NCBI GenBank assembly: GCA_025463515.1
Contig: JAODAQ010000028.1
Span: 1 to 64,000, forward strand
Direction: 5' to 3'
DNA length: 64,000 bases
From: Rhodoglobus sp.
GTDB lineage: Bacteria > Actinomycetota > Actinomycetes > Actinomycetales > Microbacteriaceae
In this document: one piece after another, positions 25,817 to 35,564 of the stretch
Position numbering within the stretch: the first letter of the stretch is position 1
Layout of the letters: every line of letters begins with the position of its first letter
The notes under the pieces: generated by a model
The model's database searches: none
Told to the model about the DNA's origin: nothing
What the model saw: the letters and a program-made list of their open reading frames with translations, nothing else
Made by a program: the position numbers and the translations under genes

Positions 25817-26966
25817 TCGCGCCGTTCCAGCGCTCGGCGTCGTAGTTCCAGAGCTTCGTGTGGCGGGCGGTCGTGAAGCCCTCGAAGGTGACGATGTCGG
25901 GCCGGGCAACCGCGAGTGCCCTCGAGGCGGTCGACGGCACGAAGCCGTCGTCGTCGCTGTGCAGCAGGAGGATCGGCTTCGTGAGCTCCTTGGCACGGGC
26001 CACGAGATCCAGCCGCTTGAGGTCGATCGGCACGGACTGCCCCGTGAGGAACCTGCTCCACCTGCTGCTGAGCAGCGACAGGATGCCCAGCCGCACCACG
26101 CGCGGCAGCCGGTACATGACGCCCTGGTAGTGCAGGGCGGTGACCCAGTCCACGACGGGCGACTCCAGCACGACGCCCACCACGCGGTCGGCGAGAGCGG
26201 AGCGCGTGACGGCCTGAAGCACGGTCGCGCCGCCCATCGACCAGCCCATGAGCACGATGCGCTTGGCGCCGTGGTCGATCGCGTACTGCAGTGCGACCTC
26301 GACGTCGCGCCACTCGGTGTCGCCGAGGGAGTAGCGGTTGTCCGCGGTGCCGGGCGCGTCGCCGTCGTTGCGGTACGAGACCAGCAGCGAGTTGTAGCCC
26401 TCGTCACGGAAGACCGGGACCCCGCGCAGCGTCTCCTGCCGTCGCACGGCCCTGCCGTGCACCCCGATCATCCACTGGCTCGACGCCTTCTCGGCCGGGA
26501 TGAACCACGCCGGCGCCGGGCCCAGCTCCGTCTCGAGCTCGACGTCCTCGAACGGCACCCCGAGATCTGCGGGCGAGAGGTAGAACCAGCCGCTGAAGCG
26601 GCCGCGCAGGGCGCCGTCGAGGGTGCCGAAGTCGATGCCGAGCAGCTGCCGGGTAACCGTGTCTGCCGTGTAGGAGAGGATCTCGCCCACTCGCGCGTGG
26701 CCCTGGTCCTGGTGGAACCAGAGGCTGTAGCGACCGGGAGTCATCGAGTCCAGGGTCGCCGAGAGCGTGATGGTGCTGGCGTCGAACGCGAGGATCATGA
26801 CGTCCTCGTCGCGCTTCTTCGGCGGGGTGATGACGGTGCGCGCGAAGACCACGGCGATCACACCGGCAGTGATGGCTGCCCCCGCGACGAGGGCGCCTGC
26901 GCCGATGGCCGTGCCCGTGACGATCCGCCCCGCCACTGAATCGCGCTGCTGGCCCTGACCGGCCAT
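25788..26966 (-). CDS. Membrane-anchored alpha/beta hydrolase
   Basis: It has 392 residues. An N-terminal membrane helix (about 15-45) is followed by an unusual beta-rich segment and then an alpha/beta hydrolase domain. The nucleophile elbow is GWSMGGA, an acidic residue lies in LLHSDDDGFVP, and the likely catalytic His is in TARHTKLWN. I start it at ATG 26966 because AGGAG lies about 5 bases upstream; an in-frame ATG at 26981 is the alternative. The substrate is unknown. Convergent overlap with the RibD_C gene. Confidence 0.85.
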   Translation of the reverse strand: MAGQGQQRDSVAGRIVTGTAIGAGALVAGAAITAGVIAVVFARTVITPPKKRDEDVMILAFDASTITLSATLDSMTPGRYSLWFHQDQGHARVGEILSYTADTVTRQLLGIDFGTLDGALRGRFSGWFYLSPADLGVPFEDVELETELGPAPAWFIPAEKASSQWMIGVHGRAVRRQETLRGVPVFRDEGYNSLLVSYRNDGDAPGTADNRYSLGDTEWRDVEVALQYAIDHGAKRIVLMGWSMGGATVLQAVTRSALADRVVGVVLESPVVDWVTALHYQGVMYRLPRVVRLGILSLLSSRWSRFLTGQSVPIDLKRLDLVARAKELTKPILLLHSDDDGFVPSTASRALAVARPDIVTFEGFTTARHTKLWNYDAERWNGAIKRWLDRLV

Positions 26967-27036
26967 GGTTACTCCTGCCATCGCCCGAGCGGCGTGCCTC
27001 TATGTGGAATCTACCAATCAAGCCTAATCTTCACTC

Positions 27037-27633
27037 GTGCCCGACACGTCCCTTGGAACACCGCTTCCACACGCATTCGAGGCGGCCCTGCGCTCTCTGA
27101 AGCGTGCGGCAAACCGCCCGGAGCTCGCCGTGGCGGAGATCCCTGCGCCCGGCACCCTCGCGCCCTGGTCTTTCGCCCTTGCCGCGGATGTCACGCCCGC
27201 CCGTCACGGTAGCGACTCCGAGCTCGGCACCGGCCGCTTCGTGCTCCTCTACGACCCCGATGAGCCGGACGCGTGGGGCGGCGCCTACCGCGTCATCTGC
27301 TACGCGCAGGCCCCCCTCGAGATCGAGATGGGCGACGACCCCTTCCTGCTGGATGTCGCGTGGTCGTGGCTCGTCGACGCACTCGACGCGCGCGGGGCCA
27401 AGTACACAGCGGCGAGCGGCACTGCCACGCGCATCCTCTCCACCGGTTTCGGCGAGCTCGAGGCACAGGGCAACGGCGCCCAGATCGAGCTGCGCGCCTC
27501 CTGGACCCCCGCGGATGCCGACCTCGCGGCGCATGTGGAAGGCTGGGGTGAGCTGTTGTGCATGCTCGCCGGTCTTCCGCCGGCGATCGAAGGAGTGAGC
27601 CTGTTGTCTGCCCGCCGAGTGGGACGTGAGTAG
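27037..27633 (+). CDS. DUF3000 protein
   Basis: It has 198 residues and matches DUF3000, an actinobacterial family of unknown function found directly upstream of the ribonuclease D gene (Rv2680-Rv2681 in mycobacteria). Recognisable segments are FEAALRSLKRAANRPELAVA near the start and GRFVLLYDPDEPDAWGGAYR in the middle. Starts at GTG 27037 and overlaps rnd by 8 bases, so the two proteins are made together. Confidence 0.9.
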   Translation: MPDTSLGTPLPHAFEAALRSLKRAANRPELAVAEIPAPGTLAPWSFALAADVTPARHGSDSELGTGRFVLLYDPDEPDAWGGAYRVICYAQAPLEIEMGDDPFLLDVAWSWLVDALDARGAKYTAASGTATRILSTGFGELEAQGNGAQIELRASWTPADADLAAHVEGWGELLCMLAGLPPAIEGVSLLSARRVGRE

Positions 27634-28882
27634 CACGGACGAGCCCGCGTCCGAGCCGGCAGCCGTAGCCCCCATCCAGGCGGAGCATGTCGAGGTCGCG
27701 GTCATCGAGACGCGGGAGGGCTATCTCGCCGCCGTCGAGGCGATCGCCGCGGGCGAGGGGCCCATCGCGATCGACGCGGAGCGGGCATCCGGCTACCGAT
27801 ACTCGCAGCGCGCGTACCTGATCCAGATCTTCCGCAGGGGCTCGGGCACCTTCCTGTTCGACCCGCCCGCGATCGGCGACTTCGCCGAGCTCAACGCCGT
27901 GATCGCTCCGGAGGAGTGGATCCTGCACGCCGCGAGCCAGGACCTCACGTGCCTGCGCGAGATCGGCCTCGACCCCACGCGCCTGTTCGACACCGAGCTC
28001 GCAGCACGGCTCGCCGGCCTCCCCCGCGTCGGTCTCGGCGCCGTCGTGGAGGACCTGCTCGGCATCCACCTCGCCAAGGAGCACTCGGCCGCCGACTGGT
28101 CGACGCGCCCGCTCCCGCAGTCCTGGCTCGTGTACGCGGCGCTCGACGTTGAGCTGCTCGTCGACCTGCGCGAGGCCCTGGCCGGCGTACTCGAGCGCGA
28201 CGGCAAGACCGACATCGCCGAGCAGGAGTTCGCCTCCGTGCTCACGCGCGACTTCGTGATCGTGCGGCAGGAGCCGTGGCGGCGCCTGAGCGGCGTGCAC
28301 GCGATCCGCGGCGGGCGCAACCTCGCGGTCGCCCGCGAGCTGTGGCAGGCCCGCGACACCTACGCCCGCGAGATCGACACAGCGCCCGGACGCCTCGTGC
28401 CCGACTCCGCCCTGGTCGCCGCCGCCCGCGTGCTCCCCGAGACCAAGCGCGACCTCGCCGCCCTCAAGGAGTTCACCGGCCGCGCCAGCCGCTCGCAGAT
28501 CGACCGCTGGTGGAACGCCATCCAGACCGGCATGGCCAGCGACGACTTCCCCGTGCTCCGCCAGGTCGGCGAGACCATGCCGCCGCCCCGCGTGTGGTCG
28601 GACAAGAACCCCGAGGCGGACAAGCGGCTCAAGACCGCGCGCGCGGCCGTGACCGAGGTCGCCACCGAAAAGTCCATCCCCGTCGAGAACCTGCTCACGC
28701 CCGAGCTGCTGCGCCGCCTCGCGTGGTCCCCGCCCGTCCCCGCGGATGCCGAGACCATCGCCTCGACACTGCGCGAGTTCGGCGCCCGCGAGTGGCAGCT
28801 TGACGCTACGGCACAGGTAATCGCGGATGCCTTTGTAGAGGCCAGCCAACCCGTCGAGGACGCTCCCGACGCCGCTTCGTAG
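27626..28882 (+). CDS. rnd: Ribonuclease D-like 3'-5' exonuclease with HRDC domain
   Basis: It has 418 residues from a GTG start. The DEDD catalytic acids are visible in PIAIDAERASGY (Asp, Glu), LHAASQDLTCLRE (Asp), and the C-terminal YAALDVELL (Asp). An HRDC nucleic-acid-binding domain follows in the second half (IRGGRNLAVARELWQARDTY), then a further helical region. It trims the 3' ends of stable RNAs. Overlaps DUF3000 and is followed by a terminator-like hairpin. Confidence 0.93.
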   Translation: MSSTDEPASEPAAVAPIQAEHVEVAVIETREGYLAAVEAIAAGEGPIAIDAERASGYRYSQRAYLIQIFRRGSGTFLFDPPAIGDFAELNAVIAPEEWILHAASQDLTCLREIGLDPTRLFDTELAARLAGLPRVGLGAVVEDLLGIHLAKEHSAADWSTRPLPQSWLVYAALDVELLVDLREALAGVLERDGKTDIAEQEFASVLTRDFVIVRQEPWRRLSGVHAIRGGRNLAVARELWQARDTYAREIDTAPGRLVPDSALVAAARVLPETKRDLAALKEFTGRASRSQIDRWWNAIQTGMASDDFPVLRQVGETMPPPRVWSDKNPEADKRLKTARAAVTEVATEKSIPVENLLTPELLRRLAWSPPVPADAETIASTLREFGAREWQLDATAQVIADAFVEASQPVEDAPDAAS

Positions 28883-28911
28883 GAAGAATCAAACGATTCC
28901 TCCTGTGTTTT
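28882..28911 (+). terminator. Terminator after rnd
   Basis: GGAAGAATC (28882-28890) pairs with GATTCCTCC (28895-28903) at 8 of 9 positions around an AAAC loop, followed by TGTGTTTT. It lies directly after the rnd stop and ahead of the beta-oxidation operon. Confidence 0.65.
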
Positions 28912-28958
28912 CGCCCCGCTTAGGCTGAGGAAACACGCAAGACGATAGTGGAGGCATA

Positions 28959-30155
28959 GTGGCCGAGAGAGCTGAAGTCGTATTCGTTGACGGGGTTCGC
29001 ACCCCGTTCGGACGGGCCGGCGAAAAGGGCATGTACTGGAACACCAGAGCTGACGACCTGGTGGTGAAGGCCATGATCGGCCTGATCGAGCGCAACCCGA
29101 GCATCCCGAAGGACCGCTACGACGACGTCGCCATCGCCGCCACGACGCAGACCGGCGACCAGGGCCTCACCATCGGCCGCACCGCGGCACTACTCTCGGG
29201 CCTGCCGAAGTCGGTTCCCGGCTACGCGATCGACCGCATGTGCGCGGGCGCCATGACCTCCGTCACGACCATCGCCGGCGCGATCGCGTTCGGTGCGTAC
29301 GACATCGGCATCGCGGGCGGCGTGGAGCACATGGGACGCCACCCGATGGGCTTCGGCGCAGACCCGAACCCGCGCTTCCTCTCCGAGAAGCTCGTGAGCG
29401 GCGAGGCCCTCAACATGGGCAACACTGCCGAGCGCATTCACGACCGCTTCCCGCACCTGACCAAGGAGCGCGCGGACAAGTTCGCCATGGCCAGCCAGCA
29501 GAAGGCGTTCGCCGCCTACGAGAACGGCAAGCTGCAGCCCGACCTGATCCCGGTTGCCACTCGCAGCGAATCGGGCTGGGGCCTCGCCACCCGCGACGAG
29601 GCACTGCGACCGGAGACCACCCTCGAGGGGCTCGCGGGCCTCAAGACCCCGTTCCGGCCGCACGGCCGCGTGACGGCGGGCAACTCATCCGGCCTCAACG
29701 ACGGCGCCACCGCCTCGATCATCGCCTCGGCGGACGCGGCCAAGGAGTTCGGCCTCACGCCGAAGATGAAGATGGTCAGCTTCGCGTTCGCGGGCGTCGA
29801 GCCCGAGATCATGGGCATCGGCCCTGTCCCCTCGACCGAGAAGGCGCTCCGCAAAGCGGGTCTGACGATCGACGACATCGGGCTGTTCGAGCTCAACGAG
29901 GCGTTCGCCGTCCAGGTGCTCTCACTGCTCGACCACTTCGGCATCGCCGACGACGACCCGCGCGTGAACCAGTGGGGCGGCGCGATCGCCATGGGCCACC
30001 CGCTCGCCTCCTCGGGCGTGCGGCTCATGATCCAGCTCGCGGCGCAGTTCGCCGAGCGCCCGGACGTGCGCTACGGCCTCACCGCCATGTGCATCGGCCT
30101 CGGCCAGGGCGGGTCCGTCATCTGGGAGAACCCGAACTACAAGGGAGCGAAGTAA
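28959..30155 (+). CDS. fadA: Acetyl-CoA acyltransferase (3-ketoacyl-CoA thiolase)
   Basis: It catalyses the last step of fatty-acid beta-oxidation, thiolytic release of acetyl-CoA. It has 398 residues from GTG 28959, with GGAGG upstream. The catalytic Cys95 is in DRMCAGAM; the other active-site motifs are NEAF, GHPLASSG and CIGLGQGG. It overlaps the fadB-like gene by one base (TAATG), so the two subunits are co-translated. Confidence 0.96.
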   Translation: MAERAEVVFVDGVRTPFGRAGEKGMYWNTRADDLVVKAMIGLIERNPSIPKDRYDDVAIAATTQTGDQGLTIGRTAALLSGLPKSVPGYAIDRMCAGAMTSVTTIAGAIAFGAYDIGIAGGVEHMGRHPMGFGADPNPRFLSEKLVSGEALNMGNTAERIHDRFPHLTKERADKFAMASQQKAFAAYENGKLQPDLIPVATRSESGWGLATRDEALRPETTLEGLAGLKTPFRPHGRVTAGNSSGLNDGATASIIASADAAKEFGLTPKMKMVSFAFAGVEPEIMGIGPVPSTEKALRKAGLTIDDIGLFELNEAFAVQVLSLLDHFGIADDDPRVNQWGGAIAMGHPLASSGVRLMIQLAAQFAERPDVRYGLTAMCIGLGQGGSVIWENPNYKGAK

Positions 30156-32284
30156 TGACCTCGGCAACCGACTTCGACAAGCTCGCCTCCCTGGACCCCG
30201 ACGAGGTCGTCACGCACTCCTTCGTGCGCGACATCCCGATCGCCGGCGGCAAGGTGCTCGCCCTGATCACCCTCGACAACGGCAAGGACCACACCCGCCC
30301 GAACACGCTGGGGCCGCAGACGCTCCTCGAGTTCGCAGCGACGCTGGATGCCCTCACCGCCCGCGCGGCGGCCAAGGAGATCCACGGTGTCGCCGTCACG
30401 GGCAAGCCGTTCATCTTCGCGGCGGGCGCCGACCTCTCGAAGGTCAGCGAGATCCCCGACCGCGAGACCGGCAAGCAGATGGCGCAGCTCGGCCACTGGG
30501 CGCTCGGCAAGCTCAGCACGCTCGGCGTGCCCTCGTTCACGTTCATCAACGGGCTCGCGCTCGGCGGTGGCGTCGAGATCCCGCTCAACTCGGACTACCG
30601 CACCATCGACAGCTCGGTGCCGGCACTCGCGCTTCCCGAGGTCTTCCTGGGGATCATCCCGGGCTGGGGCGGCGCCTGGCTGCTGCCGAACCTGATCGGC
30701 ATCGAGAACGCGCTCGAGGTCATCATCTCGAACCCGCTCAAGAACAACCGGATGCTGCGCGGACCACAGGCCTTCGAGCTCGGGATCGCGGACGCGATGT
30801 TCGGCCCGGCGAACTTCATCGAGGACTCGATCGGGTGGGCATCCGGAGTCATCAACGGCACGACCAAGGTGAAGCGCCCGCACGAGCCCGGCAAGATCGA
30901 GCGCGTCGCGAAGTGGGACATCGCCATCGGCATCGCCCAGAAGACTCTCGAGAGCCGTATCGGCAAGGTCGCGAAGTCGCCGTACCGCGCGCTCGAGCTT
31001 CTCAAGGCAGCGAAGAACACCTCTCGCGCCGACGGTTTCGCAGCAGAGGATGAGGCCCTTGCCGACCTCATCTCGGGCGACCAGTTCCACGCCTCGATCT
31101 ACGCCTTCAACCTCGTGCAGAAGCGCGCGAAGCGCCCGGCCGGCGCGCCCGACAAGGCGCTCGCCCAGAAGGTCACGAAGGTCGGAGTGATCGGTGCCGG
31201 GCTCATGGCCCGCCAGTTCGCGCTGCTCTTCGTGCGCCGACTGCAGGTGCCCGTCGTCATCACCGACCTCGACCAGGGCCGCGTGGACGAGGGCGTCGCC
31301 TACATCCACAAGGAGATCCACGACCTCCTGGCCAAGGGCCGCATCTCGCAGGACGAGTCGAACCGGCTCGAGGCGCTGGTGTCGGGAACCACGAACAAGG
31401 CCGACTTCGCGGACTGCGACTGGGTGATCGAGGCGATCTTCGAGGAGCTGTCGGCGAAGCAGGACGTGTTCGCGGAGATCGAGCAGTACATCTCCCCCGA
31501 GGCGATCCTCGCGACGAACACGTCGTCGCTCTCGGTGGAGCAGATCGGCGCCAAGCTGAAGAACCCGGAGCGCGTTGTCGGCTTCCACTTCTTCAACCCG
31601 GTCGCGGTCATGCCGCTGATCGAGGTCGTTCGCACCCCGCTCACCACGGATGTCGCGCTGTCGACCGCCATGGTGACCGCGGCTGCGCTGCGCAAGAACG
31701 CGGTCATCACCACCGACACCCCCGGGTTCGTGGTCAACCGCATCCTCGCGAAGGTGCTCGGCGAGGCCATGCACGCCGTGGACACCGGCACTCCGTTCGA
31801 GGTCGTGGAGGAGTCGACGCGCCCGTTCGGGCTGCCGATGACCCCGTTCGAGCTGCTCGAGCTCGTCGGCCTCAAGGTCGGCGCGCACGTGCTGGACACG
31901 CACCACGCGGCCTTCCCCGACCGCTTCTTCGAGAGCCAGAACCTGCACAAGCTGGCCGACCTCGGCCACATCTTCGAGCGCGACGCCAAGGGCAAGATCA
32001 AGGGCATCGACAAGAAGGCGCGCGATATCGTGGCGGGCGGGACCACGCCCCTCACGGCGCCCGAGCTGCAGAAGCGCATCGAGGACGGCCTGGCCGACGA
32101 GATCCACCGGATGCTCGAGACCAACGTCGTGGCCGCTGCCGAGGACATCGACCTCTGCCTGATCCTCGGTGCGGGCTATCCGTTCCAGGCCGGCGGCATC
32201 ACGCCGTACCTCGACCGCGTGGGTGCCTCGGAGCGCGTCTTCGGCGACACGTTCCACCACCCCCGCATCGTCGGGGTGGCCTAG
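30155..32284 (+). CDS. fadB: Fatty oxidation complex alpha subunit (enoyl-CoA hydratase / 3-hydroxyacyl-CoA dehydrogenase)
   Basis: It has 709 residues with two enzymes in one chain. Residues 1-300 are the crotonase domain, with the oxyanion-hole segments FIFAAGADLSKVSE and NGLALGGGVEIPL. From about residue 340 the NAD-binding domain begins at VGVIGAGLMARQFA (GxGxxx motif); GFHFFNPVAVMPLIEVV and TPGFVVNRI mark the dehydrogenase. With FadA it should form the beta-oxidation complex. A palindromic element begins 17 bp after its stop. Confidence 0.95.
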   Translation: MTSATDFDKLASLDPDEVVTHSFVRDIPIAGGKVLALITLDNGKDHTRPNTLGPQTLLEFAATLDALTARAAAKEIHGVAVTGKPFIFAAGADLSKVSEIPDRETGKQMAQLGHWALGKLSTLGVPSFTFINGLALGGGVEIPLNSDYRTIDSSVPALALPEVFLGIIPGWGGAWLLPNLIGIENALEVIISNPLKNNRMLRGPQAFELGIADAMFGPANFIEDSIGWASGVINGTTKVKRPHEPGKIERVAKWDIAIGIAQKTLESRIGKVAKSPYRALELLKAAKNTSRADGFAAEDEALADLISGDQFHASIYAFNLVQKRAKRPAGAPDKALAQKVTKVGVIGAGLMARQFALLFVRRLQVPVVITDLDQGRVDEGVAYIHKEIHDLLAKGRISQDESNRLEALVSGTTNKADFADCDWVIEAIFEELSAKQDVFAEIEQYISPEAILATNTSSLSVEQIGAKLKNPERVVGFHFFNPVAVMPLIEVVRTPLTTDVALSTAMVTAAALRKNAVITTDTPGFVVNRILAKVLGEAMHAVDTGTPFEVVEESTRPFGLPMTPFELLELVGLKVGAHVLDTHHAAFPDRFFESQNLHKLADLGHIFERDAKGKIKGIDKKARDIVAGGTTPLTAPELQKRIEDGLADEIHRMLETNVVAAAEDIDLCLILGAGYPFQAGGITPYLDRVGASERVFGDTFHHPRIVGVA

Positions 32285-32301
32285 CCCCGGGTTGCTTCTG
32301 C

Positions 32302-32381
32302 CGAAAACGCAGGAGATTCTCGCCCTACGGCCCGCCCAGTGATCATGGCGGCCGTTTCGCGCGGGATCTCCTGCGTTTTCG
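32302..32381 (-). repeat. 80-bp palindromic element, copy 1 (inverted orientation)
   Basis: Left arm CGAAAACGCAGGAG (32302-32315) and right arm CTCCTGCGTTTTCG (32368-32381) are perfect complements with a 52-base core. The strongly conserved 19-base arm is on the left here, so the copy is inverted relative to copies 2-5. The right half forms the last twelve codons and stop of the DUF559 gene. Confidence 0.9.
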
Positions 32382-33278
32382 TTTTGGGGGCGGGCGATAC
32401 GGATGCACGCGCCGACGTGCGGCGAGGGCATCCGCGTCAGCTATTGCACGTTCGATGGCAGCGAGCACCGCGGGCCAGGCGCCCAGCAACTGCCGGTAGG
32501 TGATCCGGATAGTCTTGCCGCCCAGGGCCGCGATCGCCACGTCGCGCTCGTGGTCCTTCTCCCACTGACCGGGATCGCCGTGCTGGTCGCCGTCGACCTC
32601 GACGTAGAGGTTCTTGCGCAGCCGGAAGTCGAGCCACCCCACCCCGGCGACCTTGATCTGCTGCTCGCACTCGATGCCAGCGTCGCCCATCCAGAGGCGC
32701 GCGAAGGTCTCACCGTGGGATTCGTCCAGCGCGGAGGCGAGCCTCCGCCACGCCCGCCCCCGAACGGGCGCCCGCTCGAAGACGAGGTCGAGCTCCCATT
32801 CCCGCAGCGCGCCAGAGTGGAGCGCGGCGCTGCACGCGGCGACCGCGATATCCCGACCCTCGACCTGCAGTACCGCGACGAGCGCGTCAGCGACACTCAC
32901 CCGCCAAGGGCTCGCACTCGACCGGTGACTCCAGTGCACCGCCACACCCGACAGGCGCGTCAGCCGCTTGCGGCGGTCAGTCGGGCGGCGCAGCCGACAC
33001 GCCGTGGGGCGGACTGCGACCTGCAGCCGCGTTGGCCGAGGGACGAGCAGTCCGTAACTCTCGAGGGCCGACAGGGCCGTCAGGCGACCGCCAACGCGCA
33101 CGGCCCGGATGCCGGATTCCGGAGCGTCGGGGACCGAGTACCATCCCTGCCGCACACGGAAGATGCGCTTGCGCTCGAGCGCGGACTTGAGTTGGGCATC
33201 CGTGTACCCCATCGCCAGCAGGTCGCGGCGACGCAGGAAGAAGTCGTGACGGCGGATCACTCGCTCGACCGGAATCAT
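32343..33278 (-). CDS. AbiEi-like winged helix fused to DUF559 (PD-(D/E)XK-type nuclease) domain
   Basis: It has 311 residues from ATG 33278. Residues 1-110 resemble the AbiEi antitoxin-type winged helix (GYTDAQLKSALERKRIFRVR and QGWYSVP). Residues 205-275 are a DUF559/Vsr-like nuclease fold with Asp217 (GWLDFRL), Glu227 and Asp229 (YVEVDGDQH), then DHERDVAIAALGGKTIRITY. The last twelve residues (KRRRSRAKRPP tail) are encoded by palindromic element copy 1, and copy 2 lies 73 bp upstream of the start. Function unproven: a single-stranded or mismatch DNA nuclease or a toxin-antitoxin relative is possible. It is absent from the usual neighbourhood, so likely acquired. Confidence 0.82.
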   Translation of the reverse strand: MIPVERVIRRHDFFLRRRDLLAMGYTDAQLKSALERKRIFRVRQGWYSVPDAPESGIRAVRVGGRLTALSALESYGLLVPRPTRLQVAVRPTACRLRRPTDRRKRLTRLSGVAVHWSHRSSASPWRVSVADALVAVLQVEGRDIAVAACSAALHSGALREWELDLVFERAPVRGRAWRRLASALDESHGETFARLWMGDAGIECEQQIKVAGVGWLDFRLRKNLYVEVDGDQHGDPGQWEKDHERDVAIAALGGKTIRITYRQLLGAWPAVLAAIERAIADADALAARRRVHPYRPPPKRKRRRSRAKRPP

Positions 33279-33351
33279 GCGCCCATGCTCCCCGCCCGGC
33301 GCGTGCCCGGCGCTCGGATGGGCGGCGCCCGTGGACAACCCCCGCCGCTGC

Positions 33352-33431
33352 CGAAAACGCAGGAGATGTCACGTGAAAGAAGCGTCCCGAAGCGGACCGG
33401 GGCATTTCAGCGTGAATCTCCTGCGTTTTCG
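33352..33431 (+). repeat. 80-bp palindromic element, copy 2
   Basis: Arms CGAAAACGCAGGAG (33352-33365) and CTCCTGCGTTTTCG (33418-33431) with a 52-base core. The core begins and ends with a further imperfect inverted repeat (CACGTGAAAG and TTTCAGCGTG). It lies between the DUF559 start and the stop of the aldo/keto reductase gene. Confidence 0.9.
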
Positions 33432-33470
33432 GCAGGCAGGTCGGCAGGCAGTGGGGCAGGCGGGCGGCGC

Positions 33471-34444
<974 letters not shown>

Positions 34445-34448
<4 letters not shown>

Positions 34449-34828
34449 GCGTGTGTTGCCTTCTCCTTGTACAGGGCGATCTTCTTGTCGATCGCCGCGA
34501 GGCTCTTCGTGATGTCATCGAGTTGCGCGAGCACCGCCGAGCGGTGCCGGCCGAGCAGGTCGAGACGGTCTTCGGTCGTGGAATCGCCGCGCCGCACGAG
34601 CTCGGCGTACTCGCGGACGGTGGCGATGGGCATCCCGGTCAGTCGCAGCTTGGTGAGGAACTCGACCCAGTTGACGTCGCCCGCCGAGTAGCGGCGGTGG
34701 CTCGAAGACGCCCGGTCGACGGGGTCGAGCATGAGCCCGGCGCGCTCGTAGTACCGCAGCGTGTGCGCCGAGAGGCCGGTGGCCTGTGCCACCTCCGAGA
34801 TCGCGAGGCGGGCATCCGTGATGGTCAT
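34445..34828 (-). CDS. MerR-family regulator
   Basis: It has 127 residues. The winged helix covers [20 protein letters not shown] with ERAGLM and [20 protein letters not shown], and a long dimerisation helix follows ([20 protein letters not shown]). There is no cysteine in the effector region, so it is not a metal sensor of the classic type. The promoter at 34835-34865 has the 19-bp spacer that MerR proteins need, which suggests it activates itself and the aldo/keto reductase together. Confidence 0.93.
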
Positions 34829-34834
34829 GGTCTC

Positions 34835-34865
34835 AGGCTAGAACTTCGAGTGCGCTCTAAGTCAA
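34835..34865 (-). promoter_or_regulatory. MerR-type promoter with 19-bp spacer
   Basis: On the leftward strand TTGACT (34860-34865), a 19-bp spacer and TAGCCT (34835-34840). The spacer holds a dyad: GAG-N4-CTC with further TT/AA symmetry. The long spacer is the mark of MerR-controlled promoters, which are twisted open by the bound regulator. The -10 ends 6 bases before the ATG, so the transcript should be leaderless. Confidence 0.75.
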
Positions 34866-34875
34866 ACTCCCAGTG

Positions 34876-34904
34876 TTGCGTCATTTTCGAACATGTTCAA
34901 TAAT
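34876..34904 (+). promoter_or_regulatory. TetR promoter with operator in the spacer
   Basis: TTGCGT (34876-34881), a 17-bp spacer and AATAAT (34899-34904). The spacer contains the perfect palindrome GAACATGTTC (34889-34898). Transcription would begin near the ATG at 34911. This is a classic autorepression layout. Confidence 0.65.
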
Positions 34905-34910
34905 GAGGGA

Positions 34911-35564
34911 ATGGGTAAGAGTGAGACAACGAAACAGGCCATCACTGACATCGCACTGAGGTCGTTCGCCGAGCGCGGCTACGACGCCACGACCATCCGG
35001 CTCATCGCCTCCGAAGCCGGCATCTCGGTCGGCAGCGCCTACTACTACTTCCCCACCAAGAACCACATGGTGCAGCAGCTGTACGTACGCGTGCAGACCC
35101 ACCACCGCGAACTGGCCGAGGCCCGGATGCTCGGGGTCGCCGATCTCGCCAAGCGCCTCGAGATCGTGCTGCTGGCGGGGCTCGAGTCCCTCGCGCCGTA
35201 CCACGACACAGCACCCGGATTCCTCGCCGCCGCCATCAGCCCGGCATCCCCCGTGAACCCGCTCTCCGAGGACTCGGCAGAGGCCCGCGCCATCGTCGAG
35301 GGGCTGTTCGCCGAGCTCGTGGCGGGCAGCACCACGGGCATCCCGCCGTACCTCAGGGAACGGCTGCCCGAGGTGCTGTGGCTCGCGTACCTGGGGCTCG
35401 CGCTGTTCTGGGTCTACGACACCTCGCCCGGGCAGGCGAAGAGCCGACGGCTCGTCGCCAGAAGCGTGAAGCTGTTCGGCGCGCTGCTGCCGCTCACCAG
35501 GCTGCCACTGCTGCGCGGCCCTATCACCGAGGCGCTCGACATCGTGGTGGAGGCGCGGTCATGA
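34911..35564 (+). CDS. TetR-family regulator
   Basis: It has 217 residues from ATG 34911. The DNA-binding domain is intact: AITDIALRSFAERGYDATTI and SVGSAYYYFPTKNHMVQQLY. The C-terminal ligand domain has no close match that I recognise. I prefer the ATG at 34911 with GAGG just upstream; an in-frame ATG at 34893 lies inside the operator palindrome. It is coupled by ATGA to two membrane-protein genes, its likely targets. Confidence 0.92.
   Translation: MGKSETTKQAITDIALRSFAERGYDATTIRLIASEAGISVGSAYYYFPTKNHMVQQLYVRVQTHHRELAEARMLGVADLAKRLEIVLLAGLESLAPYHDTAPGFLAAAISPASPVNPLSEDSAEARAIVEGLFAELVAGSTTGIPPYLRERLPEVLWLAYLGLALFWVYDTSPGQAKSRRLVARSVKLFGALLPLTRLPLLRGPITEALDIVVEARS

Noticed and set aside
32302-32381. 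The palindromic element as an ordinary Rho-independent terminator
   Set aside because: The loop would be about 50 bases, the T-run is within the paired arm, and a near-identical arm sequence in five places is not expected of independent terminators. A secondary termination effect is not excluded.
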